NCBI RefSeq assembly: GCF_000699445.3
Contig: NC_067196.1
Coordinates: 83,814,364-83,878,363, forward strand
DNA length: 64,000 bases
Direction: 5' to 3'
DNA from: Schistosoma haematobium
Lineage: Eukaryota; Platyhelminthes; Trematoda; Strigeidida; Schistosomatidae
A program made the position numbers and the translations under genes. Positions within the stretch are counted from its first letter, which is position 1. Each line of letters begins with the position of its first letter. A model generated the notes under the pieces. That model saw only the letters and a program-made list of their open reading frames with translations, was not told the origin of the DNA and made no database searches. Shown here one piece after another: positions 50,015 through 61,699 of the stretch.

Positions 50015-50970
50015 ATCTACAAAATGTCAAGTGTAATTGTCATAAAACTTATGTCATCAAACCAAATTATATCAACAGTTGTTAACAATCGACCAATAAT
50101 AATACAATAATACTGAAAGCATACTGCTATTCATACTATATATCTCTGTTATCTCAACAGAATCTTAGATAATATACTATCAAGATCTTGGTTTGATTTA
50201 TTTGCTTAAGAATATTTAAATGTTTTCTGTATTTTCTTAACTTATTAATGACTATGCATCTGTGATCATTAAACTAGAATATCACGTTATTCATCATTGC
50301 GAAATCAAGTTAGATTAGTTTAGTAATGTTATTTAGTAACTGTGGTGATAGAAACAATATGTACGTTTCATTCTATTTTAGACTAGTCAGATTGATATAG
50401 CTTGTAACAAATATCTGTTATCATAGGCTTCGTGATATGTTTTAACCTTTGAACTGATAAATTATTCACATCATCCCACTATCGTGTCACCCATATGTTT
50501 GTCATACCAATTACTTATGTATAGCCTTGAGCTTATTTTATACAAGTGTGGGTGCTTGCTAAAATATGTTTACATATTTTTTTTATCTCGTTCATGTTTA
50601 AAAAAACAGAGTTACCTAATACTCATGGAGCTGGTTATTTCTGCTACCCCAGCTCATGTGCATTTCACGTTTCTTATAGTTCGCCTACAATATCACATTC
50701 GACTTCTCATATCCATGTTCTTGATAATGGGATACATCGACAGAATATGTACGAAGTAATCTGAACATATGTTTTATTAATATCAACATCATTCAATATT
50801 ATGGGATCAAATCACGAGTGATTGAAACCTGCACTGTACTTTTGATTTTCACATTGAGATTAGAACCAATATCTTTTACTCAAAACACAAACATATCCAC
50901 TGCGCTACTGAATGCAGGTATTTACCAGCTTGTTCGTCAGGTATGAATTTTGTTTGTTATTATAGTCTAA
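50015..50970. other. Intergenic AT-rich stretch
   Basis: Nothing recognised. The overlapping frames at 50484-50764 have no family motifs. Confidence 0.6.
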
Positions 50971-50974
50971 TTAA

Positions 50975-51090
50975 CGTTTGAAACGAAAAATACTGAGTTT
51001 AAATCTCACTGGGAATATCAGTGATGGGATGCAGGTACATCCAACTGACGAATCATAAATAGAGTGAAGTATTCCACTGATAGCCACTGT
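50975..51090 (+). repeat. Sm-alpha-type hammerhead fragment
   Basis: GGTACATCCAACTGACGAAT keeps CTGACGA; the GAAA box is lost (GTGAAGTATTCC) and the cleavage site with it. Confidence 0.6.
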
Positions 51091-51094
51091 AAAA

Positions 51095-51635
51095 TATTAA
51101 AAAACATATGATCAAGTAGCAATATTGATACAATTCGATCAATATGCATAAATCCCTCCAGAGTATGATCATTTGAAGGCCTTGATATCAACAATCAAAA
51201 AATACAAACACTTGCAAATATAAATATATGTTGAATTTATTTTTAAGATATATCCATGTTTGAAATGATCTAATTATAATTCATTGAATATACATGAAAA
51301 GTATTAATCTGTCATATTAACGAATCAAACTATTTCAAATTAGTTGACTTACAGGATTAAATTAGGATTATTCTGTAACTAAATCCACGAATAGTTGAGG
51401 ATTAATGTCAACAGATGGACTACAATTAATACTTAGTTCAACATTTTTCATGTCTGTATATACTTATATATGATTTTCGATGAGGTCAGTCAACATTTAT
51501 ATTTTTTCCTTGGATGTCTACTTGTAAGTAGATTATTAAAATCAGTTGGAGAAGATGATAGATAAACTATATCATAAAACATGTTTATTACTCTAATGAT
51601 AGCATGACAGTTATGTAATACATAGATAATGTTAT
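51095..51635. other. Intergenic AT-rich stretch
   Basis: Nothing recognised. Confidence 0.6.
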
Positions 51636-51639
51636 TATT

Positions 51640-52536
51640 GATTGTTTACTGATTTTCGATCACTCCTAGAATACTGCAAGTTTATTCTTAGTAATGCGCG
51701 CATAAAGGATAAATTAAGACTGGAATCAGTACAGAGACAATTTACACTTCGTATTGTTGGAGCTGAATATACCGTAACTTATAATTCTAGATGTAATAAA
51801 CTTGGGCTAGACCCTTCATGGAAAAGGAGACTCAAACTAAATCTTCTCTTTTTCTTCAAACTACTTCATAAACTATCCTTTACATCCAATCTCACTACGA
51901 CATCCGTAACTCCTTGTCACTAGTAAAACAAGCCATTCTAAATTGTCTCTCTGTCTGAATTACTTCACCTGTAAATTTTCTAGACTCTGGAATGACCTAC
52001 CACAATCTATCCGTACGATAAAATCACTACCATTATTTGTTTGCTGCATTGATGCATACTGCTCCTCTGAAAATGGATTGAATGTTCTAGCACCTGTTAG
52101 TGTATCTTATTCAACAAGTGATATTATAGGAACTTTAAATGCTTAGCCATTCCTATTAGTGAATTCCCTATGTAAAACCACCTGCTTGTTGTCACTTTAC
52201 GTTAACACTGTCCCAAGCAACCTTAACTAATTTGAATTATATCTAACATTAACAGTATATCACTGTGTCACATGATACATGTGTTGTAGTAGACCTGACT
52301 GACATACTTTGGTAATTATTGCTTTGTTGTTCCGTGCTCTCTGTTTTCGTTTTACTTTCTCTAGTTATAGATAATTATCATTAATTCGATCTGGCACAGG
52401 AAATGACCTTAAATACACCATTCATTAATCAACAGGCTGTCCACTTAAGAAAAATTAAATTTCCCGACTGACGTATTGGATTGCTGTAATACATGCACTA
52501 CCTAAACAATTGCTGAATTAGTAAACGTAAAACAAT
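51640..52536 (+). mobile_element. CR1-like retrotransposon, 3' end
   Basis: Frame 51642-51923 encodes [36 protein letters not shown] and [20 protein letters not shown]. After a frameshift 51943-52146 encodes FSRLWNDLPQSIRTIKSLP. These are C-terminal motifs of CR1/jockey-type RTs. The 3' UTR to 52536 is the reverse complement of 20110-20490. Confidence 0.85.
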
Positions 52537-52579
52537 CTTTTGGATATGAACATTAACTTTGAATTATTAATAAATATTT

Positions 52580-53872
52580 TAGCAAATGTGAAAACTACAG
52601 AGGCATCGCGCTATTTTCGGTACCAGGAAATGTTTTTAACAGAGTGTTGATACACCGGATGAAAGATTCAGTAGACGACCAACTTCGAGATCAACAATCT
52701 GGATTCCTTAAGGATCGGTCCTGCACAGACCAAATCACCATACTACAATCATCGATGAACAGTCAGTTGAATGGAAATCGCCACTACGTATCAACTTCAT
52801 TGAGTATGAGAAGGTGTTTGGCAGTGTGGACAGGAGAACATCATGGAACCTCCTTCGACACTATGGTGGGAGTAGCTGGGAAGATCGTTAACATCATCTG
52901 GAATTCATACGACGGACTACAATGCAAAGTGGTGCATGTAGGACAGCTGACAGACACATTTCAAGTAATGACCGGAGTTAGACAAGGATGCCCACTCTCT
53001 CTCCTTATCTTTTTCTCGGTGGTTGATTGGACTGCGAAGACCTAAACATCTGATGGAAAGCATGGAATACAGTGGACAGCTTGCATACAACTAGACGATT
53101 TGGACTTTTCTGATGACCTGGCTCTTCTATCTCATACATTTCAACAAATGCTGGTCAAGAAAAACAGTGTAGCAAAGGCATCTCCATCAGAACGCCTCAA
53201 CATAAACAAGATAATCAAATTCAACACAGAGAACCTTGATCCAATCAAACTTGATAGAGAAGCTCTGGGAAATGTGAAAACTTTCACGTACCTGGTCAGC
53301 ATCATCGCTGAACAAGGATGATCTGATACAAACATGAAGGCATGGACCTGCAGAACAAAGACATCATTCCCACCACTGAAGAACATATGGACTCAAAATA
53401 ACAGTCAATTAACATCAAATCCAGAATTTTAAATACGAACGTCAAGATAGCTCTAATGTACGGAACTGAAACTTGGAGAACTACTACGATCATCATTGAA
53501 AATGTTCATGTATTTCTAAACAATTACCTACACAAGATATTGAATGTCCGTTGAACGGATACCATCAGCAACAGCCTACTATGGAACAGGACAAACCAGG
53601 TTCTAACTGAAAAGGAAATCAGGAAAAGGCTTTGGAAGTGGTTAGGATACACATTGAGGAAATCATCAATCTGAATCACGAGGCAAGCACTAACCGGAAT
53701 CCTGAAGGAAACCAGAAAAGAGGAAGGTTAAGAACACACTACGTCTGGAATCGGTGACAGATGTGAAAAGAACGAATAGCAACTGGAAAGGAGAGCGGAG
53801 GAAAGAGATGGATGGAGAATTCCGGTGAATGACCTATGCTCCTTGACGATGGGTAACATGCTTAAGTAAGTA
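52580..53872 (+). mobile_element. RTE-A copy, RT to 3' end, inserted next to the CR1 end
   Basis: It begins at the RT motif KCENYRGIAL (also at the left window edge, reversed), then RMKDSVDDQLRDQQSGFLKD, a TGVRQGCPLS motif, and DFSDDLALLSHTFQQM, each in separate broken frames, and ends in AACATGCTTAAGTAAGTA. The YADD box reads FSDD. It starts about 45 bases after the CR1 3' end. Confidence 0.85.
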
Positions 53873-53879
53873 TTTTATT

Positions 53880-55095
53880 ACCACTTTAAACTATAACAAA
53901 TAATGCATTATTATTTAATCTGATTCGAAAAATGCTTTTTTTTTTAACAGTAATGCAACACTGACAAACTTTGATGATTCTCAATAATTTATGCTGTCAT
54001 ATGAGCTATTATTCAGTGCTGAAATTTATATGTGTTTGCATAGATGTTTTTCATTGCTATCACAATCGTTTATTATAGTTTATTTTTGTCATTCATTATA
54101 AGCAACTTCGTAAAGATGACTGCTTAAATGGATTACAAATATATATATATACATGTATATTGAGTTTTCCATAATTGAAACATGGACTAGATAATTGACT
54201 TCATTATAATTTACATTCATTTTTAAATACTGATTGTTTATTCAGTTCGATACAATGAAGTTGACAAGTAAACCAGTGAAATCCAACGAAATTCTTTGAT
54301 AGGTAGTGTTCTATAGATTTGTAATTTTTGAATGATAGAATTCGGATATTTTACAAATCTATACTGATGAATATAGCACGAATGTGTTAGTTTAAGAAAT
54401 TAGATTAAACCATGGATCGCACAGAACTACAATCCTCTGATATTACTTTTCTTTTTTTTAAACTTAATATAAACATCGATTTTAAGGTTGAAAGAGCTAC
54501 AGACATCCTAAAACGAGAATTCTCAATTTAGAACAATACATATAAGTGAACAATATTGTTTGCGATTAGATCCTAATCAGGCTTTACTCTAATATACAGT
54601 AATATTTATATGCATATACGTAATTATTAAACTAATCAAGACAGTTTATGAGACAATGTTAACAGTAGAATAGATTACATAATTAAGTGAAAAGTACAAA
54701 TTGGTAGTGTGATGACACGTTTACTAGTTGTGATAGAAATAATAAAGGGTAGAATCAATCCTACATAATGAGAAATAGGTTAGTAATTAGAAAAATATAG
54801 AAATTGAAATAACATTCATAAAAAGTATAAGAAGTGTTCAGATAATTGGACCATGAAATGTATATGTTAAGGAAAGGGTGGGAGGGGTGAAGAAAAATAA
54901 ACGAAGAAAGAGTATGGAAAGTAATAATGAATAAAATCATTTAATAAGGTCAAGGGAGAAATAAGGGTGTTAGAAATTTCTTATGAACACAAAGACTTGG
55001 ATTGTTAACTCGGTTTCTTATAGCTTCTACAATGTGTAAGAGACGAGATGGAACCCCCACAGCTATCTACTTACTCTAAACTCTTCCAAATAGAT
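53880..55095. other. Intergenic AT-rich stretch
   Basis: Nothing recognised. Confidence 0.6.
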
Positions 55096-55358
55096 TTTTT
55101 ACCCACAACAGATATGTTTCTGTTTCTATGATCCCCCTGAATACACTTCATCTGAATTTCAACATTTTATCTTATCACATTGAGACTTCCTTTCCCAATC
55201 ACAATTTCCTTATCTATCTTCATGATGAGTATTGAAGGTCTCAACAACAAAATTATTAATAGTTTCTTTGGAAAACAACGTTTCAATACCTCTTTCTATT
55301 TAACCTCACTGTCATTATTTTTAACAGAATTTCGTTATCTTCATTATTGTAATTATCA
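55096..55358 (+). repeat. Left arm of a close inverted repeat
   Basis: About 250 bases that recur, reversed and nearly identical, at 55482-55722, for example ATCCCCCTGAAT and GGAAAACAACGTTTCAATAC. This arm has a small tandem duplication (CTGAATACACTTCATCTGAA) lacking in the other. Confidence 0.9.
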
Positions 55359-55402
55359 TCATCCTAAAAAATACGAATATCTATTTGCGATTGTACTTTT
55401 TT

Positions 55403-55480
55403 ACTTACGCCTGTCACATCCAGTGGAGCATAGGCTACCGGCCAGTATTCTCCAACCCACTCTGTCCTAGGACTTCAGAA
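55403..55480 (-). mobile_element. RTE-A 3' terminus in the spacer of the inverted repeat
   Basis: ACTTACGCCTGTCACATCCA and CTCCAACCCACTCTGTCCTA match the reversed family end. It occupies most of the spacer between the two arms. Confidence 0.8.
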
Positions 55481-55481
55481 T

Positions 55482-55722
55482 GATGATAAGTACAATAATA
55501 ATGATAACAAAATTCTGTTAAAAATAGTGACAGTGAGGTTAAATAAAAAGAGGTATTGAAACGTTGTTTTCCAAAGAAACTAATAATAATTTTGTTGTTG
55601 AGACCTTCAATACTCATCATGAAGATAGATAAGGAAATTGTGATTGGGAAAGGAAGTCTCAATGTGATAAGATAAAGTGTTGAAATTCAGGGGGATCATA
55701 GAAACAGAAGTATAGAAGTTGT
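55482..55722 (-). repeat. Right arm of the inverted repeat
   Basis: Reverse complement of 55096-55358. Reading frames of the two arms are therefore the same peptide read from opposite strands. No protein family is recognised. Confidence 0.9.
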
Positions 55723-55999
55723 GGGTAAAAACCAAAAACTTCAAGTAAAAGTGAAGTATGCGAATTTTTCGACATATGATTCATATATTGTCCTATAGAC
55801 CTCAATCTTGATTGGCTATTGTAGACCTTTAACCTGTTATTGTTTACTTATTTATTTTGATTATATCTATCATTGATTTGATTCTTCGTCCTATATTTGT
55901 CCATGATCGTCCTTCTGATTGTTTGATAGATTGGATCGATTTCAATGCGTTTATTGATTGCTGAATTACTTGAGTGCCAAGCTTTTAAAAATACTAAAA

Positions 56000-56074
56000 T
56001 TTTAGGCATGGCCCATGACAGAGTGGGTTGGAGAATACTGGTCTGTGGCCTATGCTCTGTTGAAGGTAACAGGC

Positions 56075-56105
<31 letters not shown>

Positions 56106-56106
56106 C
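56000..56106 (+). mobile_element. RTE-A 3' terminus with seven or so TAAG units
   Basis: GAGTGGGTTGGAGAATACTG, GTAACAGGCGTAAGTAAG and further TAAG units to 56106. Confidence 0.8.
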
Positions 56107-56508
56107 TGATTACAGTGCTATATTTCAACTATTTATTTCATAATAACTAATATCTCGATGTTCATTATTAAATATTGATCAGAATTACTAAACTAATAAT
56201 AATCCCTTTGACGACATTACTCTCTATATCTTTTTATACATATAAAAGCGGCTTTCATTCTCTTAAGTTAAGAATAAAATTACTTGATATAAATATCAGT
56301 AGTATTTATTCAAATTCAGAAAAAAAGTCTAAATAAACAAAATCAGTTAAAATTAATTCAATTGTAATTAATTATCTTTTAAATATTTAAACAGGAAATA
56401 AACTAATCTTGTCAAGTAATAATAATAATAATATAATAGTAATTATAGAATTATACAAAGAAAATGCGGCTAATTTAAAAATAACTGGACATTTAATAAT
56501 GTTATATG

Positions 56509-56651
56509 ATTTGAATTATTCTTTCTGGTTCGTATTTTTTTTTAGCGAGTTATTTTTCTACGGGATGAGGTCACTAACCTCATGTCCAATCCTTCTCATT
56601 TACCCGAGCATGAGACCGGCAGTAACTTTAGAAGAGCTACAGGCAGAGTTA
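56509..56651 (-). mobile_element. Isolated RTE-A 5'-UTR-like block
   Basis: It matches 1972-2112 in the same orientation (TTTTAGCGAGTTATTTTTCT, GAGACCGGCAGTAACTTTAG, GAGCTACAGGCAGAGTTA). The endonuclease does not follow, so either this is a detached piece of the element or both are copies of a small repeat that the element picked up. Confidence 0.6.
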
Positions 56652-56825
56652 ATCATGTTATATGAGAATATAGATTTATCTTTTTATATTCATTCATTCA
56701 TTTATTGATTAATTAATTAATTAATTATGACAAACAAACGGTATTGATAATTATTATACAATGAAATGTTTAAAGAGATTGTTGTCATGTTAATTGAATC
56801 AATGGAAACAATGATAATAGTTCCA

Positions 56826-56826
<1 letters not shown>

Positions 56827-56903
<77 letters not shown>
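56827..56903. repeat. (AT)n microsatellite
   Basis: About 37 AT units, the longest dinucleotide run in the window. Confidence 0.95.
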
Positions 56904-56907
<4 letters not shown>

Positions 56908-57112
56908 ATAACTATTTATGGTTTTGAAATAATTTTTAATAAGCTTATGTGGTATGAAACAATTTAAGAATTCTGGGTTTTTATTTTGTTTGTCTTTGGG
57001 AAAAAAATCTTTTTTGTAATCATTCAAGCAAGAAATTTTACAAATATAAATTCAAGCTTAATAATTAGGTTATATTATTATGAGTAGTATATATGAATGA
57101 CCTATAAATTAT

Positions 57113-57443
57113 ATTTATTTTATGGTTATCAGGACTCAGTAGCTGAGTGGATAACGCGATGACGTTTGAAGCCAGTGGTACTGCGTTCGAGTCCCAGAGT
57201 GAACATCAACTCTGAGATACAGCTACATTCAGCTGACGAGTCCCAAACAGGACGAAACACGCGTCTTGGATTCCACTGCTAGCCACTATCCATTATTGCT
57301 TACAAATAGCTTGTGAATTAAGGCAATATCGAGGCATACGCACAGTATGCACATATGCCAATAACAGACTGAGAAATCGCAGTTTTAAACCTCAATGGGA
57401 AGATACAAGCTAAACAATACCAAGTGAATTTATTTTATGGTTA
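57113..57443 (+). mobile_element. Complete Sm-alpha-type retroposon with 16 bp target-site duplication
   Basis: The unit 57129-57427 is flanked by identical copies of ATTTATTTTATGGTTA (57113-57128 and 57428-57443). It has a pol III A box TAGCTGAGTGG (57140-57150), a B box GTTCGAGTCCC (57185-57195), a hammerhead ribozyme (57227-57271) and a tail ending AATACCAAGTGA. The duplication length fits insertion by the target-primed machinery of a non-LTR element. No coding capacity. Confidence 0.85.
57227..57271 (+). ncRNA. Hammerhead ribozyme with intact core
   Basis: CTGACGA (57233-57239), stem II GTCC / GGAC around a CAAACA loop, GAAA (57254-57257) and a GTC cleavage triplet (cut expected after 57265). 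Stem I pairs ATTCAG (57227-57232) with TTGGAT (57266-57271), six pairs including two G-U. Stem III is very short. All core positions fit the schistosome type I hammerhead. Activity is inferred. Confidence 0.85.
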
Positions 57444-57639
57444 GATATAAATATACCTGATTTTGTTATTTTGGTATATAAAATGATTATTGTTGGTAAT
57501 TAGTTATTTTGCCAATCAATATCTATTTATATATAATAAGGGATTTGTGTCAGTAATTCAAATTATATGAGTGATGATTATTCGGTTACATTATTCAAAG
57601 ATGAATATTTATGTATTCATAAGTTTATACAATTCTAGT

Positions 57640-58208
57640 ACATTAGTTAGCCTAAAAGAGTGGGTTGACAAAGCAAGAGCCGCATTCCTAGAACTGAAGA
57701 ATATATAAAACCCGAAACAACTTTCAAGCAATATCAAAGTGAGAATCTTCAATACGAACGTCAAGACACTTCTACTGTATGGAACTGAAAGGGGGAGAAA
57801 TATTACAACCATCATCAAGAAGGTACAAGTATTTGTAAATAGTTGTGTACACAAGATACTCAACATCCATTGGTCGGATACAATCAGCAACAATCTTCTG
57901 TGCGAGAGAACAAGCGAGTTTCCATTTGAAGAGGAAATTAGGAAAAGATGTTTGAACTGGATAGGATATACATCGAAGAAATCACCATATTGCATGACGA
58001 GACAAGCCGTAACTTGGAATCGTGAAGGGCAGTGAAAAAGTGGAAGGTTAAAGAACAAATAACATCGAGAAATAGAAGCAGATGTGAAGAGGATGAATAA
58101 GAACTGGAAAGAACTGGAAAGGACCGCATTGGACAGGGTTGGGTGGAGAGTGCCGGTGGGCAGCCTATGCTCCCTCTCGAGGAGTAACAGGCGTAAGTAA
58201 GTAAGTAC
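57640..58208 (+). mobile_element. RTE-A fragment, 3' end
   Basis: AAAGCAAGAGCCGCATTCCT to GGAGTAACAGGCGTAAGTAA. Frame 57739-58035 encodes [20 protein letters not shown] and [20 protein letters not shown] of the RT C-terminal region. It is similar to 48080-48540. Confidence 0.85.
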
Positions 58209-58279
58209 ATTTGTATTTTTAATGAACTGATTTAGCTAATGTGAAGACGAAGCTTACCATACTTACCTACTCAGTTATT

Positions 58280-58350
58280 TATTTATTTACTTATTTACTT
58301 ACTTAAGCCTGCTACCCCTCATGGAAGAGCATAGGCAACTCACCGGGATT
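58280..58350 (-). mobile_element. RTE-A 3' terminus
   Basis: ACTTACTTAAGCCTGCTACC and AGAGCATAGGCAACTCACCG in reversed orientation, only 70 bases from the + oriented end of the previous copy, so the two ends face each other. Confidence 0.75.
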
Positions 58351-58354
58351 CCAC

Positions 58355-58910
58355 ATTTCAAACTTTAAGCTTAGTCGATTAACTACAACTAATATACAGC
58401 TCTTATTGTACTTTTTATATTCATAAGTTTTAGAGTAATCAAATAGTTCTCAACCTCTTGTATTCCATTTAGTTAGACAGCAGTATCGATTTGCTATATT
58501 AAAAAAACTATGATACATGTGATCTGGACTCATATTTGAACATTAACAATTAATTTAAATATATGAATGCCGCGCACAAACAAACAGTCAATTGAATGAA
58601 TTAATCCGAATGTTTTCAATTGTTCATAGTGCATATCAACAATGTAAATTTACAGTATTACGAATTTCATTACCAACATGCACCATGGACTTACGATATG
58701 CTTTACAGTTTCTGAATAGGTTCTGTATTAAATTGTAAAACATTTGAACTGATATTTTGATTTTTTTAGAAGATTTTACTAATCTGTTCGTATACATGAA
58801 AACAGAGAATCTACATTGAAATAATCGTTAATATAATTTGATCAAAATTTACAGTTTTTTGTAACATGTAATAAAACTTTTTCATTAATTTATAATCGTT
58901 TTTTCCCAGG
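58355..58910. other. AT-rich spacer
   Basis: Nothing recognised. Confidence 0.6.
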
Positions 58911-58916
58911 TAAAAA

Positions 58917-59328
58917 GATGGTTTATAAGCAAAGATGGATAGTGGCTAGCAGTAAAATCCAGGACGTGAGTTTTACCCCATTTAGGACTCGTCAGATGGA
59001 TGTACCTGCATCTCAGTGTTGATGCTCAACCTGGGACTCGAACACACTAGCGTCCGCTTTAAACACCATAGCGTTATCTACTTAGCTACTGAGTCGTGAT
59101 AGTCACTTACTTTTGTAATGGGGTATAGTTTAAATTCCCTTGGTATTGTTTACTTGAATCTTGCTGTATTCCACTGCTAGCTACTATCCATCTTTGTTTA
59201 TAATGCTTGTCTATCGAGGCAGCACTCACAGTATTCACATATCCAATAAGAGATTGAACAATTGCAGTCCTAAACATCATTGGGAAGATTCAAGTAAACA
59301 ATACCAAATGAGTTTAAAAAGACAGTTT
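58917..59328. repeat. Sm-alpha-type repeats: minus tandem junction and plus 3' half
   Basis: 58917-59100 is - orientation ribozyme and head (reversed CTGACGAGTCC kept, GAAA mutated). 59105-59160 is a - orientation tail of a second unit, so the two - units join tail to head. 59161-59328 is a + orientation 3' half beginning just after the ribozyme. The arrangement fits a broken tandem dimer plus an inverted piece. Confidence 0.65.
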
Positions 59329-59774
59329 ATTTGCATGAAGTATTTCCATATAGACGTTGGAAAACCGTTGAGAAATAAAGTCATAAAAGATTAGTTCAGT
59401 GAAGAAGTCTCTAATTTTGGAAAATCTCCCCTTTCTCAAAGTTATGCAATCACAAATATATACAACCGTTTTCTAATGGCGATTAACGACTGGAAATGTT
59501 AGTGTTACGAGATATTATCGTGAAATTTAGATAAATATTAATAAGCTTGAGAATTAATTACTCAATAAGGTACCGTAAGCTTTGAGACCGAGAGGAAAAT
59601 ATAGTCAAAAAGTACGGGAATAAGAAAACGGCCAGTTTTTGGTTAGAAGGTCAAGATAAAAAGATAAGGAATAACTACGGGAAACCAAAGTTCACAACTA
59701 CAGTAGAAGAGGCAGTGTTGCATTCTTTTGTTGTCTGATCAGGTAAAGATATAGATGCCGAACATAACATACGA

Positions 59775-60491
59775 GTGGTAAAACGCATTATGAATGGGAT
59801 AAAAGAGTGCGTTACTCATTGGTATAAACAAACATTTGTCCCACATATATATATGGGATGGAGAATAACTGAACAAAGTGGAAGAAAAATGGTACAACCA
59901 TTGATAGCTGATGCACATTACAGGATACGTAAATACCAACATGTCATAAAGGACCAAAAGATGAAGCTATAAAAGATACTCACGTCAGAACATTTGGAAC
60001 TCGTGACAAAAGCCATCGAGATATCATGCAATCAACACATAGAACAAAGAAGAATCACCCTAAAGAAAAAACTATTAAACATTCCAAAACCACCTATAGA
60101 CGGAAACACAAACAACTACGTGATCAACTTGTCAAAGCAACCACTAACAAAAATAAAAGAACACCTAATGCGTAAGGGATTAAACTACAATGCAAGTGGC
60201 GCTTCAAAACTGGAATTCTTCACAGCACTAGAGTTATCACTCAAAACTTTCGGAATAAGTGAAGAAACGCAACAAGCAAACAATGACAGGTTAAAGGTCA
60301 GCAAGAACCAATCAAAATCGAGGTCTATAGGACAAGCTGCGAACCATATAAGGAGAAATTCGAACACTTCACTTCTACCTGATGTTTATGCTGATGATGT
60401 CGTTCAGAAGAACAACGAAAGCTTCACGACTAAACTATTCATCTCAGAGAACGAAATTCCATTAAAAACCACATTTGTGTATAAATATTAG
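59775..60491 (+). pseudogene. Penelope-like element, N-terminal region remnant
   Basis: One frame with a single internal TAA at 59970-59972. The segment NYVINLSKQPLTKIKEHLMR through KGLNYNASGASKLEFFTALE fits the conserved VINLSxxxLxxxExxLLxxGxxF region that precedes the RT in Penelope-like elements. The part before the TAA is not clearly assignable. RT and endonuclease parts are absent. It complements the fragment at 10560-11212, which lacks this region. Confidence 0.6.
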
Positions 60492-60494
60492 AAA

Positions 60495-61525
60495 CGATTA
60501 CATAATATCATGTCCCTTACTGTTATATCCTAATTTTATGACAATAGCAAAGAATTTTTTTCGGTTAACGCATGTTTTGGAATGAGATTAGTTTATCAGA
60601 TGGAATTTACTTTGGCTAGAAGTTTTTCTTTTATTACAAAGAGATTTAGTTGGAATTCTTAGGGATTTTGCAAAGGCAGTTGTTTCCTTTTATTATGGTA
60701 ATAACTAACTAACAAAAAAATGTCAAATCTACAAACTTATCTGATTTTAATAGCTGAAGTTGTAAATACATTTGTTTATGCAATTGTGATAATCTGGTTA
60801 AAATGGAAAGGATTTTCTAAGCATTAAATCGATAGTAAAATTGCTTAGTATTTTCATTTTGTTATGACAACTATAAGATTATCGTTTAACACTTACGTAA
60901 GCAGAAAATGTTCAAAAAAAAACAAAAAAAATTAAGACTTCCACTGAGACCTAACGTTTGATGATCTGAAGCCAGTTTTCTATTAACAAGTAATCATATC
61001 AATAGAATAAGTATTAAACTGATGGTGTATTAACCTAACTGAGTTTATGTTGGTAAGTTTATCAGAATTGGAGATAAATTCTAGTCTGTTGAAATAATCC
61101 TATCAGATATTTTAAGTGATATGAAATATTCGCAAGTATATGAATTTGAAATTCTGAATAGTGGGTGTTGTTTTTGAAAATAATTCGATATAGAACGTGA
61201 TTTCCAACTGAACAGTATCTTCAAATGCTTATAAATAATAACAATAATTGTCCACTTAAGAACAACTGTATTTTCTAAACGAGTATGTTCTACTAACAAA
61301 TTATAATTGTACATATGAGTAGCTCAGAGATAGAATCTTGGGAAATTTAAGTTGATGAAGAATAAGTGGTTGTATTCAATCATGTAAGTGATGTGATGGG
61401 ATGAAAAGGTAAAATTGCATTTTTAACTCATTGTGATTCTTGTTCATTTTTAATTATTAATATGATGATTAAACACAGTGTAGTTTTTATTTCTGTTTTC
61501 CAGTGGGATATTTTATAGGGTATAT
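60495..61525. other. Intergenic AT-rich stretch
   Basis: Nothing recognised. Confidence 0.6.
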
Positions 61526-61527
61526 GA

Positions 61528-61695
61528 TATGCAATATGTGATATGTTATAGTTCTGAGCATTTTTCATATATGTGACTTTTTCCTAACCCATATGGTATA
61601 ATATCCTTTGTGTTAAATTAACGTGAACTATGTTTAGCATGGTATGCAGTATGTGATTTGTTATAGTCCTGAGCATTTTTCATATATGCGACTTT
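61528..61695 (+). repeat. Direct repeat of about 55 bases, offset about 112
   Basis: GTTATAGTTCTGAGCATTTT and GTTATAGTCCTGAGCATTTT, each followed by TCATATATG.GACTTTT, lie about 112 bases apart. Function unknown. Confidence 0.8.
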
Positions 61696-61699
61696 TCTA

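Noticed and set aside
55180..55662. Two near-identical peptides on opposite strands
   Set aside because: They are the two arms of one inverted repeat, and no protein family is recognised in them. The repeat itself is kept as a finding.
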